From: DASWJZ01 sp038211615
Lineage (GTDB): Bacteria > Pseudomonadota > Alphaproteobacteria > Rhizobiales > Afifellaceae
Length of the DNA: 64,000 bases
NCBI GenBank assembly: GCA_038211615.1
Contig: JBBQVL010000005.1
Coordinates: 1 to 64,000, forward strand
Direction of reading: 5' to 3'
Shown: positions 39,367 to 46,292 of the stretch, piece by piece
Layout of the letters: each line of letters begins with the position of its first letter
Numbering within the stretch: position 1 is the first letter of the stretch
Program-made: the position numbers and the translations under genes
Notes under the pieces: generated by a model
Databases searched by the model: none
Told to the model about the DNA's origin: nothing
What the model saw: only the letters and a program-made list of their open reading frames with translations

Positions 39367-39565
39367 GCGCGCTCCCTCGCACGAAACCGCGCAAAAGTCG
39401 AATCGGGAAGCCGGCGATGGAACCGGAGCGGCGCTTATTTGTTACTAGCTGGACTTTCCGACGAAACAATCGACGCGGTGGAAGAAACCAATTCGCGGCA
39501 GACGCGCCGTGAAGCTGAAATGCTCGTGCCTGATAAAGCCGACATCGAATTTCGGGGGACGTGCC

Positions 39566-39673
39566 ATGACCAAGAAGACAAGCGTCGCAAAATACCTGGC
39601 GATCCGGATCGCGGCCTTCGTAGGCCTCACCGCCGCCTCGACCGCCGTCATGGCGCTCCCCTATATCGCCTAA
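39566..39673 (+). CDS. 35-residue membrane peptide
   Basis: ATG 39566 to TAA 39673 encodes 35 residues: a basic head (MTKKTSVAKYLAIR) and one hydrophobic helix (IAAFVGLTAASTAVMALPYIA). GGGGGA stands about 7 bases before the ATG, and a strong intrinsic terminator follows 31 bases after the stop, so this looks like a genuine one-gene unit. It could be a small inner-membrane protein or a secreted leader. I do not recognise a family. It neighbours the RiPP-like locus on the opposite strand, but no functional link is shown. Confidence 0.6.
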   Translation: MTKKTSVAKYLAIRIAAFVGLTAASTAVMALPYIA

Positions 39674-39704
39674 CCACCCACTAACGACCTCCAGTCCAAG
39701 TGGG

Positions 39705-39740
39705 ACGGCGGAGCGGCAACGCTCCGCCGTTTTGGTTTTT
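39705..39740 (+). terminator. Strong intrinsic terminator
   Basis: A perfect 11-pair stem (39705-39715 with 39720-39730), a GCAA tetraloop and a T-rich tail (TTTTGGTTTTT). It ends the small-peptide transcript. On the minus strand it lies 46 bases beyond the cyclase stop, but without a comparable U-tract. Confidence 0.88.
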
Positions 39741-39785
39741 GTGGGGTCTTGAGCCGCGTGGCCTCATGTACCCTCCGGGCCGGCT

Positions 39786-41723
39786 CTACTGGTTTGATCC
39801 CGAAGCCTTGCGCACGAAATGGCCGGCCGCGACGCCGCGCAGCAAAGCCAGACGGTAGGCTTGCGTCACGTCCTCCCGCTCCCAGCCGGATGCCGGCCAG
39901 TTTTCGACAAGCCCCTTCATTCTGCCGACATCCAGCGTCGCTGCCGCTGGCGGGTGCGCCGCGATACGGTCCAGCTCGGCCGAGACTTCACCGCGCGCTG
40001 CGGTAAGGCCTTCGTGCCAGTCGGCGGCCTGGTAGCCTTTCTTCCGTTCCTCCAGCACGGCCCGCGGCAGCCGGTCGGCGAGCGCGCGCCTCGCGAGCGA
40101 GCGCTGCACGCCGTTTGACAGAAACTGTTCGGTCGGGAGGCTCAGGCAATACTCCACCAGCCGCTTGTCCGCCGTCGGGTCGCGCTGATCGATGCCCCAG
40201 CCCGCCAGAATGCCCTTGTTGTAGTTTCCCGGATCGTTGCGGCGCAGCCCCCACATCCGCATCGCGAATCCGTCGCGCCACGGGCGGTAGGTGAAATCGA
40301 GGTCGCGTTCGCGCGCGGTCGCCTCGAGTTCCGCCAGCCGGTCAGGGTGAATGGCGGTGTATTTCAGGATTTCCTGCCTGTGGCCGCGCATGGTGTCGTT
40401 TGCCAATTGCCAAAGCCAGACCGGAGCGAACGGCCCGAAGGTCTTCGCCAGCGCGCCCCGCCAGCGCATGCCGGACCTAGCCACAAGCGCCGCCGCCGTG
40501 CGCCACAGTTTGACAATTCGTCCGGAGCGCAGCAGCTCCGGCAGCAGCTCCAACCCGTTATAGCTCATCGTCATGTTGCCCCTGGCGCCGGTCAGCATGA
40601 CGGAAAGCCTTCGCTCGCGCGCTGCGCGGTCGATCGCCAGCCACCAGACCGAGTTGCAGAGATTGAGCGCCGGACGCTCGAAGAGAAAGAACATGCGATC
40701 GAGGTCATCGAGCGGCGAAGCATGGCTCGAGCGGATCAGCACATGCTCGATATTCGGATACATCGCGGCCGTTGCGGCAGCGTGCGGTCCCTCGTCGCCA
40801 AAGCGGTTGCGGCGCTCCGGTCCGTCGTAGCCGGCGCGCGGCACCGCGGTAAACGCAACTACCTTGCCGCCGCTCGGAGCGAGCAGGCGGGCCGCCGTCG
40901 CTGTCACGGACGCGCTGTCGAAGCCGCCGCTCAGATTTGTCCCGACCGCGCCGCCCGCGCCGCGCAAACAGGATTGCGTCGCGTGGTCGAGGTGATGGCG
41001 CAAGCCCGCGACGGCGTCGTCCACGCTGATGCGCGCGGAACCCGGGCGCGCCGGTTCCCAGTAGATCCGCGGGGAGACCCGTTCGCGGCTCACCCTCACA
41101 CAGTGCGCCGCCACGACGCGATCGATGCCCTTGAAATAGCTGCGCGGCCCCGTGTGCGGGATAAGGGTCACGAATTCCGCCACCGTCTGGTCGTCCGCCG
41201 CACGGGGAATCTCCGCAAGAGCGTGCAGCCCCTTCGGCATCGAGGCGAACGCAAAGAACCCGTCCCCCCGATGATAGTGCAAAGGCCGTTGGCCGCGGAA
41301 GTCACGCGCCAGCAGCAGCGTCCGGGCGCGCGCATCCCAGAGCGCGAAAGCGAAATCGCCGGCAAGACGGTCGAGCGCTGCCTCGCCCCAGCGCTCGAGG
41401 CTCGCGAGCAGCACTGCGGCGTCCGAGCGCTGCCGCCATTCTGCGGCCGGTGCGTTGCTGAAGTGCGCGATCAGCGCGTCGCGATTGTCGAGCCGCACGT
41501 CCGCGACGAGCACGAGCCGGCCGTCGCGGCTTTCCAGGGGCTGACGGTCGTCAGCGTCCTCGGGTAGCGTGCGGAAGAGCCGACGCCCCATCGCCAGCGT
41601 TCCGTCCGACCATTGCCGGCCATCGTCCGGTCCATAGAGCTGCTGCGCCGCCAGCATGCGCGCGCAGTCGCGAGCCGGATCAGGCTTTTCGTCGAAACGC
41701 CACAGCCCGGCGATCGCGCTCAC
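39786..41723 (-). CDS. Asparagine-synthetase-like RiPP cyclase candidate (no Cys2)
   Basis: 645 residues. The N-terminal half follows the glutaminase domain of AsnB but begins MSAIAGLWRF, with Ser where the catalytic Cys2 should be, so it cannot use glutamine. The C-terminal half has the ATP pyrophosphatase motif SGGFDS (265-270) and so can still adenylate a carboxylate. Such Cys-less AsnB homologues act as lasso-peptide macrolactam synthetases (McjC type). A RiPP-precursor-like gene lies 120 bases upstream on the same strand. Start is GTG 41723 with no upstream ATG in frame. A stand-alone amide synthetase for another substrate is the alternative. Confidence 0.75.
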   Translation of the reverse strand: MSAIAGLWRFDEKPDPARDCARMLAAQQLYGPDDGRQWSDGTLAMGRRLFRTLPEDADDRQPLESRDGRLVLVADVRLDNRDALIAHFSNAPAAEWRQRSDAAVLLASLERWGEAALDRLAGDFAFALWDARARTLLLARDFRGQRPLHYHRGDGFFAFASMPKGLHALAEIPRAADDQTVAEFVTLIPHTGPRSYFKGIDRVVAAHCVRVSRERVSPRIYWEPARPGSARISVDDAVAGLRHHLDHATQSCLRGAGGAVGTNLSGGFDSASVTATAARLLAPSGGKVVAFTAVPRAGYDGPERRNRFGDEGPHAAATAAMYPNIEHVLIRSSHASPLDDLDRMFFLFERPALNLCNSVWWLAIDRAARERRLSVMLTGARGNMTMSYNGLELLPELLRSGRIVKLWRTAAALVARSGMRWRGALAKTFGPFAPVWLWQLANDTMRGHRQEILKYTAIHPDRLAELEATARERDLDFTYRPWRDGFAMRMWGLRRNDPGNYNKGILAGWGIDQRDPTADKRLVEYCLSLPTEQFLSNGVQRSLARRALADRLPRAVLEERKKGYQAADWHEGLTAARGEVSAELDRIAAHPPAAATLDVGRMKGLVENWPASGWEREDVTQAYRLALLRGVAAGHFVRKASGSNQ

Positions 41724-41762
41724 AAGAGCTTCACGCCAAACGCGATTGAGGAGAACTGGCCC

Positions 41763-41784
41763 GCCGCAACAAACTACTTGCGGC
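41763..41784 (-). terminator. Hairpin between precursor and cyclase genes
   Basis: GCCGCAA at 41763-41769 pairs perfectly with TTGCGGC at 41778-41784 over an 8-base loop. It sits in the 120-base gap between the precursor stop and the cyclase start. There is no U-tract. It could protect the short precursor message or cause partial termination, a common way to make more precursor than enzyme. Confidence 0.4.
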
Positions 41785-41843
41785 AGTAAATGTCATCGAA
41801 GGAACAGCTCCGATATGCGCCGTCCATGCGGCTGACGAACTGT

Positions 41844-42014
41844 CTACGAGTTGCTCGAGAGAGCATCGCCGGAATTTATGGTGGCGGTTCGCGTGTCCCC
41901 CATGGTGCTCATGATCACCGTTGGCGTTTCCCACGTCTTTCGTGCAGGCGTGATTCCGGTGGGCAAGTCCTGGAGAGTTGCATCCGCCGGAAGTCGATCC
42001 GCAGACTTGCTCAT
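41844..42014 (-). CDS. Candidate RiPP (lasso-type) precursor peptide
   Basis: 56 codons, ATG 42014 to TAG 41844, with AAGGGGAA about 9 bases before the start. The peptide has a polar N terminus and a central leader motif KTWETPTVI (residues 26-34) matching the aromatic-x-x-Pro-x-Val/Leu signature that RiPP recognition elements bind. It is followed by a Thr/Ser/Gly-rich tail with acidic residues at 40 and 50 (GDTRTATINSGDALSSNS, 39-56). The gene is directly upstream of the Cys-less asparagine-synthetase homologue. The leader/core boundary is uncertain. The other frame in this DNA is His-rich and unconvincing. Confidence 0.6.
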   Translation of the reverse strand: MSKSADRLPADATLQDLPTGITPARKTWETPTVIMSTMGDTRTATINSGDALSSNS

Positions 42015-42119
42015 GAGCGGCTTCCCCTTATCGTTCAGACGCGAACAGTCTGTCGCGAATCAACCGATGATACACTTATTCGCACATGTATTTGAAGCCG
42101 AATACTGGATCAGAATTGG

Positions 42120-42125
42120 ATTATA
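42120..42125 (-). promoter_or_regulatory. Perfect -10 element upstream of the precursor gene
   Basis: On the minus strand this reads TATAAT, about 105 bases before the precursor start codon, in an A+T-rich stretch just after the hydrolase stop codon. No convincing -35 hexamer is found 16-18 bases upstream (TGAATT is the best). It would give the precursor-cyclase pair its own transcript. Confidence 0.3.
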
Positions 42126-42145
42126 ACTAAGCCGGGGAAGTGAAT

Positions 42146-42925
42146 TCAGCCTTCGATCATCGCGGCGACCGCCGCGACAAGCCGTTCGATGTCCTCCGGC
42201 CGCGAGAGGCGGTGGTCGCCGTCGCGCACCAGCGTCAGCACCGCGTCGTCGAAGGCGAGACGCTCCATCAGCCGGGTTGCGTGCGACCAGGGCACCGACT
42301 CATCCCGCATGCCCTGGATCACATGCACCGGGCAGCCCGTCGCTATCGGCGCTTCGCCGAAGAGATGCTTTTCGCCGTCTTCGATCAACGCAAGAGTGTA
42401 TAGGTCGGGCTCCGGTGAATAGTCGGAGGCCTCCGAGAGAAAGCCCTGCTTCTTCAGCTTCCGCCGCTCCGCCGTCGTGAACCTGTCCCACATGAGGTCC
42501 TTCGTCATGTCGACGGCGGGGGCGAGCAGCACCATTCCGGTGAGGCGGTCTCCATCGCCGCGCTCGGCGAGCCGGCGGGCCAGAAGCAGCGCCAGCCAGC
42601 CGCCCATCGAGGAGCCGACGAGCACCTGCGGCCCGGACGTAAAGGCCCGGAAGACCGACTCCGCCTCCTCAAGCCAGCGCGAGATGGTGCCCTCCTCGCA
42701 GCGCCCGCCCGAGGCGCCGTGGCCGGAATAATCGAAGCGCGTGATGGCGCGGCCTTCCTCCGCCGCCCAGAGGTCGAGCGCCTCGGCCTTGCTGCCGCGC
42801 ATGTCGGAGCGGAAGCCGCCGAGCCAGAAGATCCCGGGCGCCAAGCCGCCCCGCGCGAGCACGGCGATCTGCCGCGTCGCCTCGCCCTCGCCGACGCTCA
42901 GTTGTTTCAATCCCGCGCCGCTCAT
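42146..42925 (-). CDS. Alpha/beta hydrolase
   Basis: 259 residues. Alpha/beta-hydrolase fold with nucleophile elbow VGSSMGGWLAL (Ser), an acid in VHVIQGMRDESVPW (Asp) and a late GDHRLSR (His). It resembles the carboxylesterase group related to ABHD10-type thioesterases. The substrate is unknown. It stands upstream of the RiPP-like pair on the same strand (131 bases) and could share transcription, though nothing ties it to peptide processing. Divergent from the glycosyltransferase, 46 bases apart. Confidence 0.88.
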   Translation of the reverse strand: MSGAGLKQLSVGEGEATRQIAVLARGGLAPGIFWLGGFRSDMRGSKAEALDLWAAEEGRAITRFDYSGHGASGGRCEEGTISRWLEEAESVFRAFTSGPQVLVGSSMGGWLALLLARRLAERGDGDRLTGMVLLAPAVDMTKDLMWDRFTTAERRKLKKQGFLSEASDYSPEPDLYTLALIEDGEKHLFGEAPIATGCPVHVIQGMRDESVPWSHATRLMERLAFDDAVLTLVRDGDHRLSRPEDIERLVAAVAAMIEG

Positions 42926-42971
42926 CCTATTGCTTCCGCCCCGAGAAACCCCGAGGTGCGGGAAGCGCCCG

Positions 42972-44153
42972 ATGCCGTCAAGTCCGCCGCGCCGCGCGCT
43001 GACCGTGCTGCAGATCGTCCCGTCGCTGGAGACGGGCGGCGCGGAGCGCACCACGATCGACATCGCTGCGGCACTTTCGGCGCGCGGCGACCGTGCGCTT
43101 GTGGCGAGCGAAGGGGGGCGGCTGGAGGCGGAGCTCGCGCAAGTCGGCGGGGTGCTGATCCGCATGCGGGCCGGGGCGAAGCATCCGCTTGTCATGGCGG
43201 CGAATGCGCTCAGCCTCGCGCGTCTCATCCGGCGCGAGAAGGTCGAGTTGGTGCACGCGCGGAGCCGCGCGCCCGCCTGGTCGGCGCTTGCCGCCTGCCG
43301 CGCCACCGGCGTGCCGTTCGTGACGACCTTCCACGGCGTCTACGCCGAGCAGAACTTTGCCAAGCGCCTCTACAATTCCGTCATGGTGCGCGGCGCGGCG
43401 GTGATCGCCAATTCGCGCTACACGGCGCGCCTCATCGCCGAACGCTACGGAATTCCGGCGGGACGGATCGAAATCATCCCGCGTGGCACCGACCTTTCCC
43501 GCTTCGCCCCGAACGCGGTCGATGCAACCCGCCGCGCCGCGCTCAGCGCCCGCTGGGGGCTCTCCGCCGATGACCGCGTCGTCGTCAACCTGGCGCGGCT
43601 GACCGGCTGGAAGGGGCAGCGGGTGCTGATCGAGGCGGCCTCGCTTCCCCCGCTCGCCGGATCGGAGAACCTTGTCGTGGTGCTCGCAGGCGATGCGCAG
43701 GGCCGCGACGAATACCGCGCCGAACTGGAGCGTCTGATCGATGACCGCGGGCTGCGCGGGCGCGTCCGCATCGTCGGGCATTGCGACGACCCGGAGGCGG
43801 CCTTTGCTTTGGCGAGCGTCGCCGTGATCGCCTCCACCGAGCCGGAAGCCTTCGGCCGCACCGCCGTCGAGGCGGCGGCGATGGGCGTCCCGGTCGTGGC
43901 GACGGCGCTCGGCGCGACCGCGGAGACGGTGCTCGTCCCGCCCGCCGTCAGCCCGGAGGGGCGGACCGGGTGGCTGGTGGCTCCGGGCGACCCCACGGGG
44001 CTGGCAGCGGCGGTCGGTGCGGCGCTGCGGCTCTCGCCCTCGGAGCGCGATCTTCTCGCCGGACGCGCCCGGCGGCATACAGAAGCCTTCGCCACGCCCG
44101 CGATGCAGGTCGCGACGCTCGCCCTTTACGATCGCCTGCTGAAGGACGGTTGA
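42972..44153 (+). CDS. Glycosyltransferase, GT4 family
   Basis: 393 residues. GT-B fold glycosyltransferase. The N-terminal domain opens VLQIVPSLETGGAERTTIDIA, and the C-terminal domain has ARLTGWKGQRVLIEA and the catalytic EPEAFGRTAVEAAAMGVPVVAT (E-x7-E). It probably acts on a cell-surface polysaccharide or lipid precursor at the inner membrane. The acceptor is unknown. ATG 42972 gives the normal length. Confidence 0.92.
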   Translation: MPSSPPRRALTVLQIVPSLETGGAERTTIDIAAALSARGDRALVASEGGRLEAELAQVGGVLIRMRAGAKHPLVMAANALSLARLIRREKVELVHARSRAPAWSALAACRATGVPFVTTFHGVYAEQNFAKRLYNSVMVRGAAVIANSRYTARLIAERYGIPAGRIEIIPRGTDLSRFAPNAVDATRRAALSARWGLSADDRVVVNLARLTGWKGQRVLIEAASLPPLAGSENLVVVLAGDAQGRDEYRAELERLIDDRGLRGRVRIVGHCDDPEAAFALASVAVIASTEPEAFGRTAVEAAAMGVPVVATALGATAETVLVPPAVSPEGRTGWLVAPGDPTGLAAAVGAALRLSPSERDLLAGRARRHTEAFATPAMQVATLALYDRLLKDG

Positions 44154-44323
44154 TCCTCCCGCCGCAACCCCGCAGGGGAATGCAACAGCTTCTCGAAACG
44201 ATAAACCGCCCGAGCGAGTTGACTCCTCCGGCGATTCGCCGGATTCTTCACTTTGCGGTGGCAGCCTTGGCTGGCGCCCCCTATGTCTACTACCCATAAG
44301 CAATGACTTGAGGAGAATTGACC

Positions 44324-44956
44324 ATTCGCCGTCCCTATCGTGCCGCCCCCACCGTCAAGGAGGGGCCCCGCATCAATGACGAGATCCGAATCCCGCAGGT
44401 TCAGCTTGTCGACACCGAAGGTCTCAATCGCGGCGTTGTCGACATTGAAGAGGCGCGGCAGCTTGCCGACGAAGCAGGCCTCGATCTCGTGGAAATCTCC
44501 CCGAATTCCCAGCCGCCGGTCGTGAAGATCCTCGACTACGGCAAATACAAGTTTCAGGCCCAGAAGAAGGCCAACGAGGCGCGCAAGAAGCAGAAGACCG
44601 TCGAGGTCAAGGAGATCAAGATGCGCCCGAGCATCGATGTCCACGACTACGACACCAAGATGAAGGCGGCGCGCCGCTTCCTCGACGAAGGCGACAAGGT
44701 GAAGATGACGCTGCGCTTCCGCGGTCGCGAGATGGCGCACCAGGAGCTCGGCCTGCAGCTCCTCTTCCGCGTGCGCGACGATCTGACGAGCGAGGCGAAG
44801 GTGGAATCGGAGCCGCGCCTGGAAGGCCGGCAGATGATCATGATCCTGGCGCCGACGCTGAAGACCGGCAGCCGACCGCAGCCGGCCGCGCCCGCGCCGG
44901 CAGCACCCGCGCCGGCCGTCGCCGCGCCGGCTGTCTCCACGACACCTGGCGCCTGA
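44324..44956 (+). CDS. infC: Translation initiation factor IF-3
   Basis: 210 residues from the ATT at 44324 (or 212 from TTG 44318). AGGAGA at 44311-44316 is only 1-2 bases from the TTG but 7 bases from the ATT, so the rare ATT start typical of infC fits best. IF-3 keeps 30S subunits free and checks the start codon. Both domains are present (GPRINDEIRIPQVQLVD, RKKQKTVEVKEIKMRPSID, KMTLRFRGREMAHQELG). The C terminus adds an Ala/Pro-rich tail of about 28 residues not needed by the family. Confidence 0.93.
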   Translation: MRRPYRAAPTVKEGPRINDEIRIPQVQLVDTEGLNRGVVDIEEARQLADEAGLDLVEISPNSQPPVVKILDYGKYKFQAQKKANEARKKQKTVEVKEIKMRPSIDVHDYDTKMKAARRFLDEGDKVKMTLRFRGREMAHQELGLQLLFRVRDDLTSEAKVESEPRLEGRQMIMILAPTLKTGSRPQPAAPAPAAPAPAVAAPAVSTTPGA

Positions 44957-45054
44957 GGCCCGTCTCGGCGGGTGCATCCGCGCCCGCCGCCTGCGGCTTG
45001 ATCTTGCCGACCCGATTGAACTAGGGTCCGGCCGTTCCGATTGGCGGGATCTGT

Positions 45055-45131
45055 GCAGCCGTAGCTCAGCTGGTTAGAGCGCCGGATTGTGGATCCGGAG
45101 GTCCTCGGTTCGATCCCGAGCGGCTGTACCA
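45055..45131 (+). tRNA. tRNA-His (anticodon GTG)
   Basis: 77 bases with CCA encoded. Cloverleaf checks: acceptor GCAGCCG/CGGCTGT with a G1-U72 wobble, D stem GCTC/GAGC, anticodon stem CCGGA/TCCGG around TTGTGGA (anticodon GTG), T stem CTCGG/CCGAG with TTCGATC. The base before G1 is T and the discriminator is A73, so the universal G-1:C73 identity pair is absent, as known for many alphaproteobacteria. Confidence 0.98.
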
Positions 45132-45253
45132 TCCCGCCATCGGAGAATCACCGCCGTCTCGCCAGGTCACGCCTGCGGCATTGGCCCGCGCGGGCGGAAC
45201 CTCGTCCGTGCCGGGGAATTTCCCTTTGCTGTCGAGGTATTTCCAGGCCAACC

Positions 45254-46264
45254 GTGAAACATTCCGAACCTCCGCAAGCTGGCGCGGGCGCTGTTCTTCC
45301 GTCTGCGAGCGAGCTGCCGGAGGGGAGACCGGTCGAACGGCGGCTCGCCGCGATCCTCGCGGCCGACGTTGCCGGCTATTCGCGCATGATGCATGCCGAC
45401 GAGGAAGCGACGCTCGCGACGCTCACCGCGCATCGCGCCATTGTCGACGAGCTGATCGTTGGCGCGCACGGCATGATCTTCAGCACCGGCGGCGACAGCG
45501 TGCTGGCGGAATTTCCGAGCGTGGTGGAGGCGGTGCATTCGGCCATCGCCATCCAGCAGGCCCTCTACGCCGCGAACGCCGCGCTCCCGGAGGAGCGCCG
45601 CATGCAGTTCCGCATCGGCATCAATGTGGGCGACGTGCTCGCCAAGGACGGCGACATCTTCGGCGACGGCGTCAACATCGCGGCGCGGCTGGAAGGCCTT
45701 TCGGAGCCCGGCGCCATCTGCGTGTCGCGTGCCGTGCGCGATCAACTGCGCGACCGCGTGGCGGTGAAGTTCGAGGACCTCGGCGAGCACAGCGTGAAGA
45801 ACATCGCGCGGCCGGTGCGCGTCTTCCGCGTCGAGTTCGACAGGACCGCGGAGCCAAGCCTTCCGGACTCGGTCCGCCGCAAGGAAACGGAAGCGACTCC
45901 CGTCGAGGAGGAAGCACCGGCGGAAAGCGATTCCGTCGAGATCGCATTCTGGCAGTCAGTACAGGCCGGCGACGACGAGAGCGAATACCGGATCTATCTC
46001 GACCGCTACCCGGAGGGCGCTTTCGCCGATCTCGCGCGGGCGCGCCTCGAGGGCGGTTTCCCGCCGAGCGCCCCGCGGCAGAAGGAGGATCGCAGCGTCG
46101 AGCTCGCCTTCTGGGAGACGGTGAGCCAGGGCCGCGACCCCGCGATGCTGCGGGCCTACCTCGAAAAGTATCCGCGCGGCGAGTTCCGCAGCCTGGCGGA
46201 GATCATGCTCGCCGGAAATCCGCCGGAGAGGAATGGCAGCCCGCACCTTCGCGGGCGCGGCTGA
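45254..46264 (+). CDS. Class III adenylate/guanylate cyclase with C-terminal repeats
   Basis: 336 residues from GTG 45254. The cyclase domain (about 30-200) has both metal aspartates (ILAADVAGYSRMM and STGGDSVLAEF) and the GDGVNIAARLEGL segment with the catalytic Asn and Arg. The C-terminal third carries two 40-residue repeats (VEIAFWQSV...YLDRYPEGAFADLA and VELAFWETV...YLEKYPRGEFRSLA) seen in other alphaproteobacterial cyclases and caspase-like proteins, perhaps protein-binding. The open frame upstream overlaps tRNA-His and is not used. There is no membrane segment. Confidence 0.88.
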   Translation: MKHSEPPQAGAGAVLPSASELPEGRPVERRLAAILAADVAGYSRMMHADEEATLATLTAHRAIVDELIVGAHGMIFSTGGDSVLAEFPSVVEAVHSAIAIQQALYAANAALPEERRMQFRIGINVGDVLAKDGDIFGDGVNIAARLEGLSEPGAICVSRAVRDQLRDRVAVKFEDLGEHSVKNIARPVRVFRVEFDRTAEPSLPDSVRRKETEATPVEEEAPAESDSVEIAFWQSVQAGDDESEYRIYLDRYPEGAFADLARARLEGGFPPSAPRQKEDRSVELAFWETVSQGRDPAMLRAYLEKYPRGEFRSLAEIMLAGNPPERNGSPHLRGRG

Positions 46265-46292
46265 GGCGTGGTGTGGCGAGCAGCCGTGCGAA

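Noticed and set aside
41731..41934. His-rich 67-codon minus-strand frame
   Set aside because: It overlaps the precursor gene in another frame, lacks a ribosome binding site and has odd composition.
45089..45253. Extension of the cyclase frame back to an ATG at 45089
   Set aside because: It would begin inside tRNA-His. The tRNA is certain and the extension is not conserved-looking.
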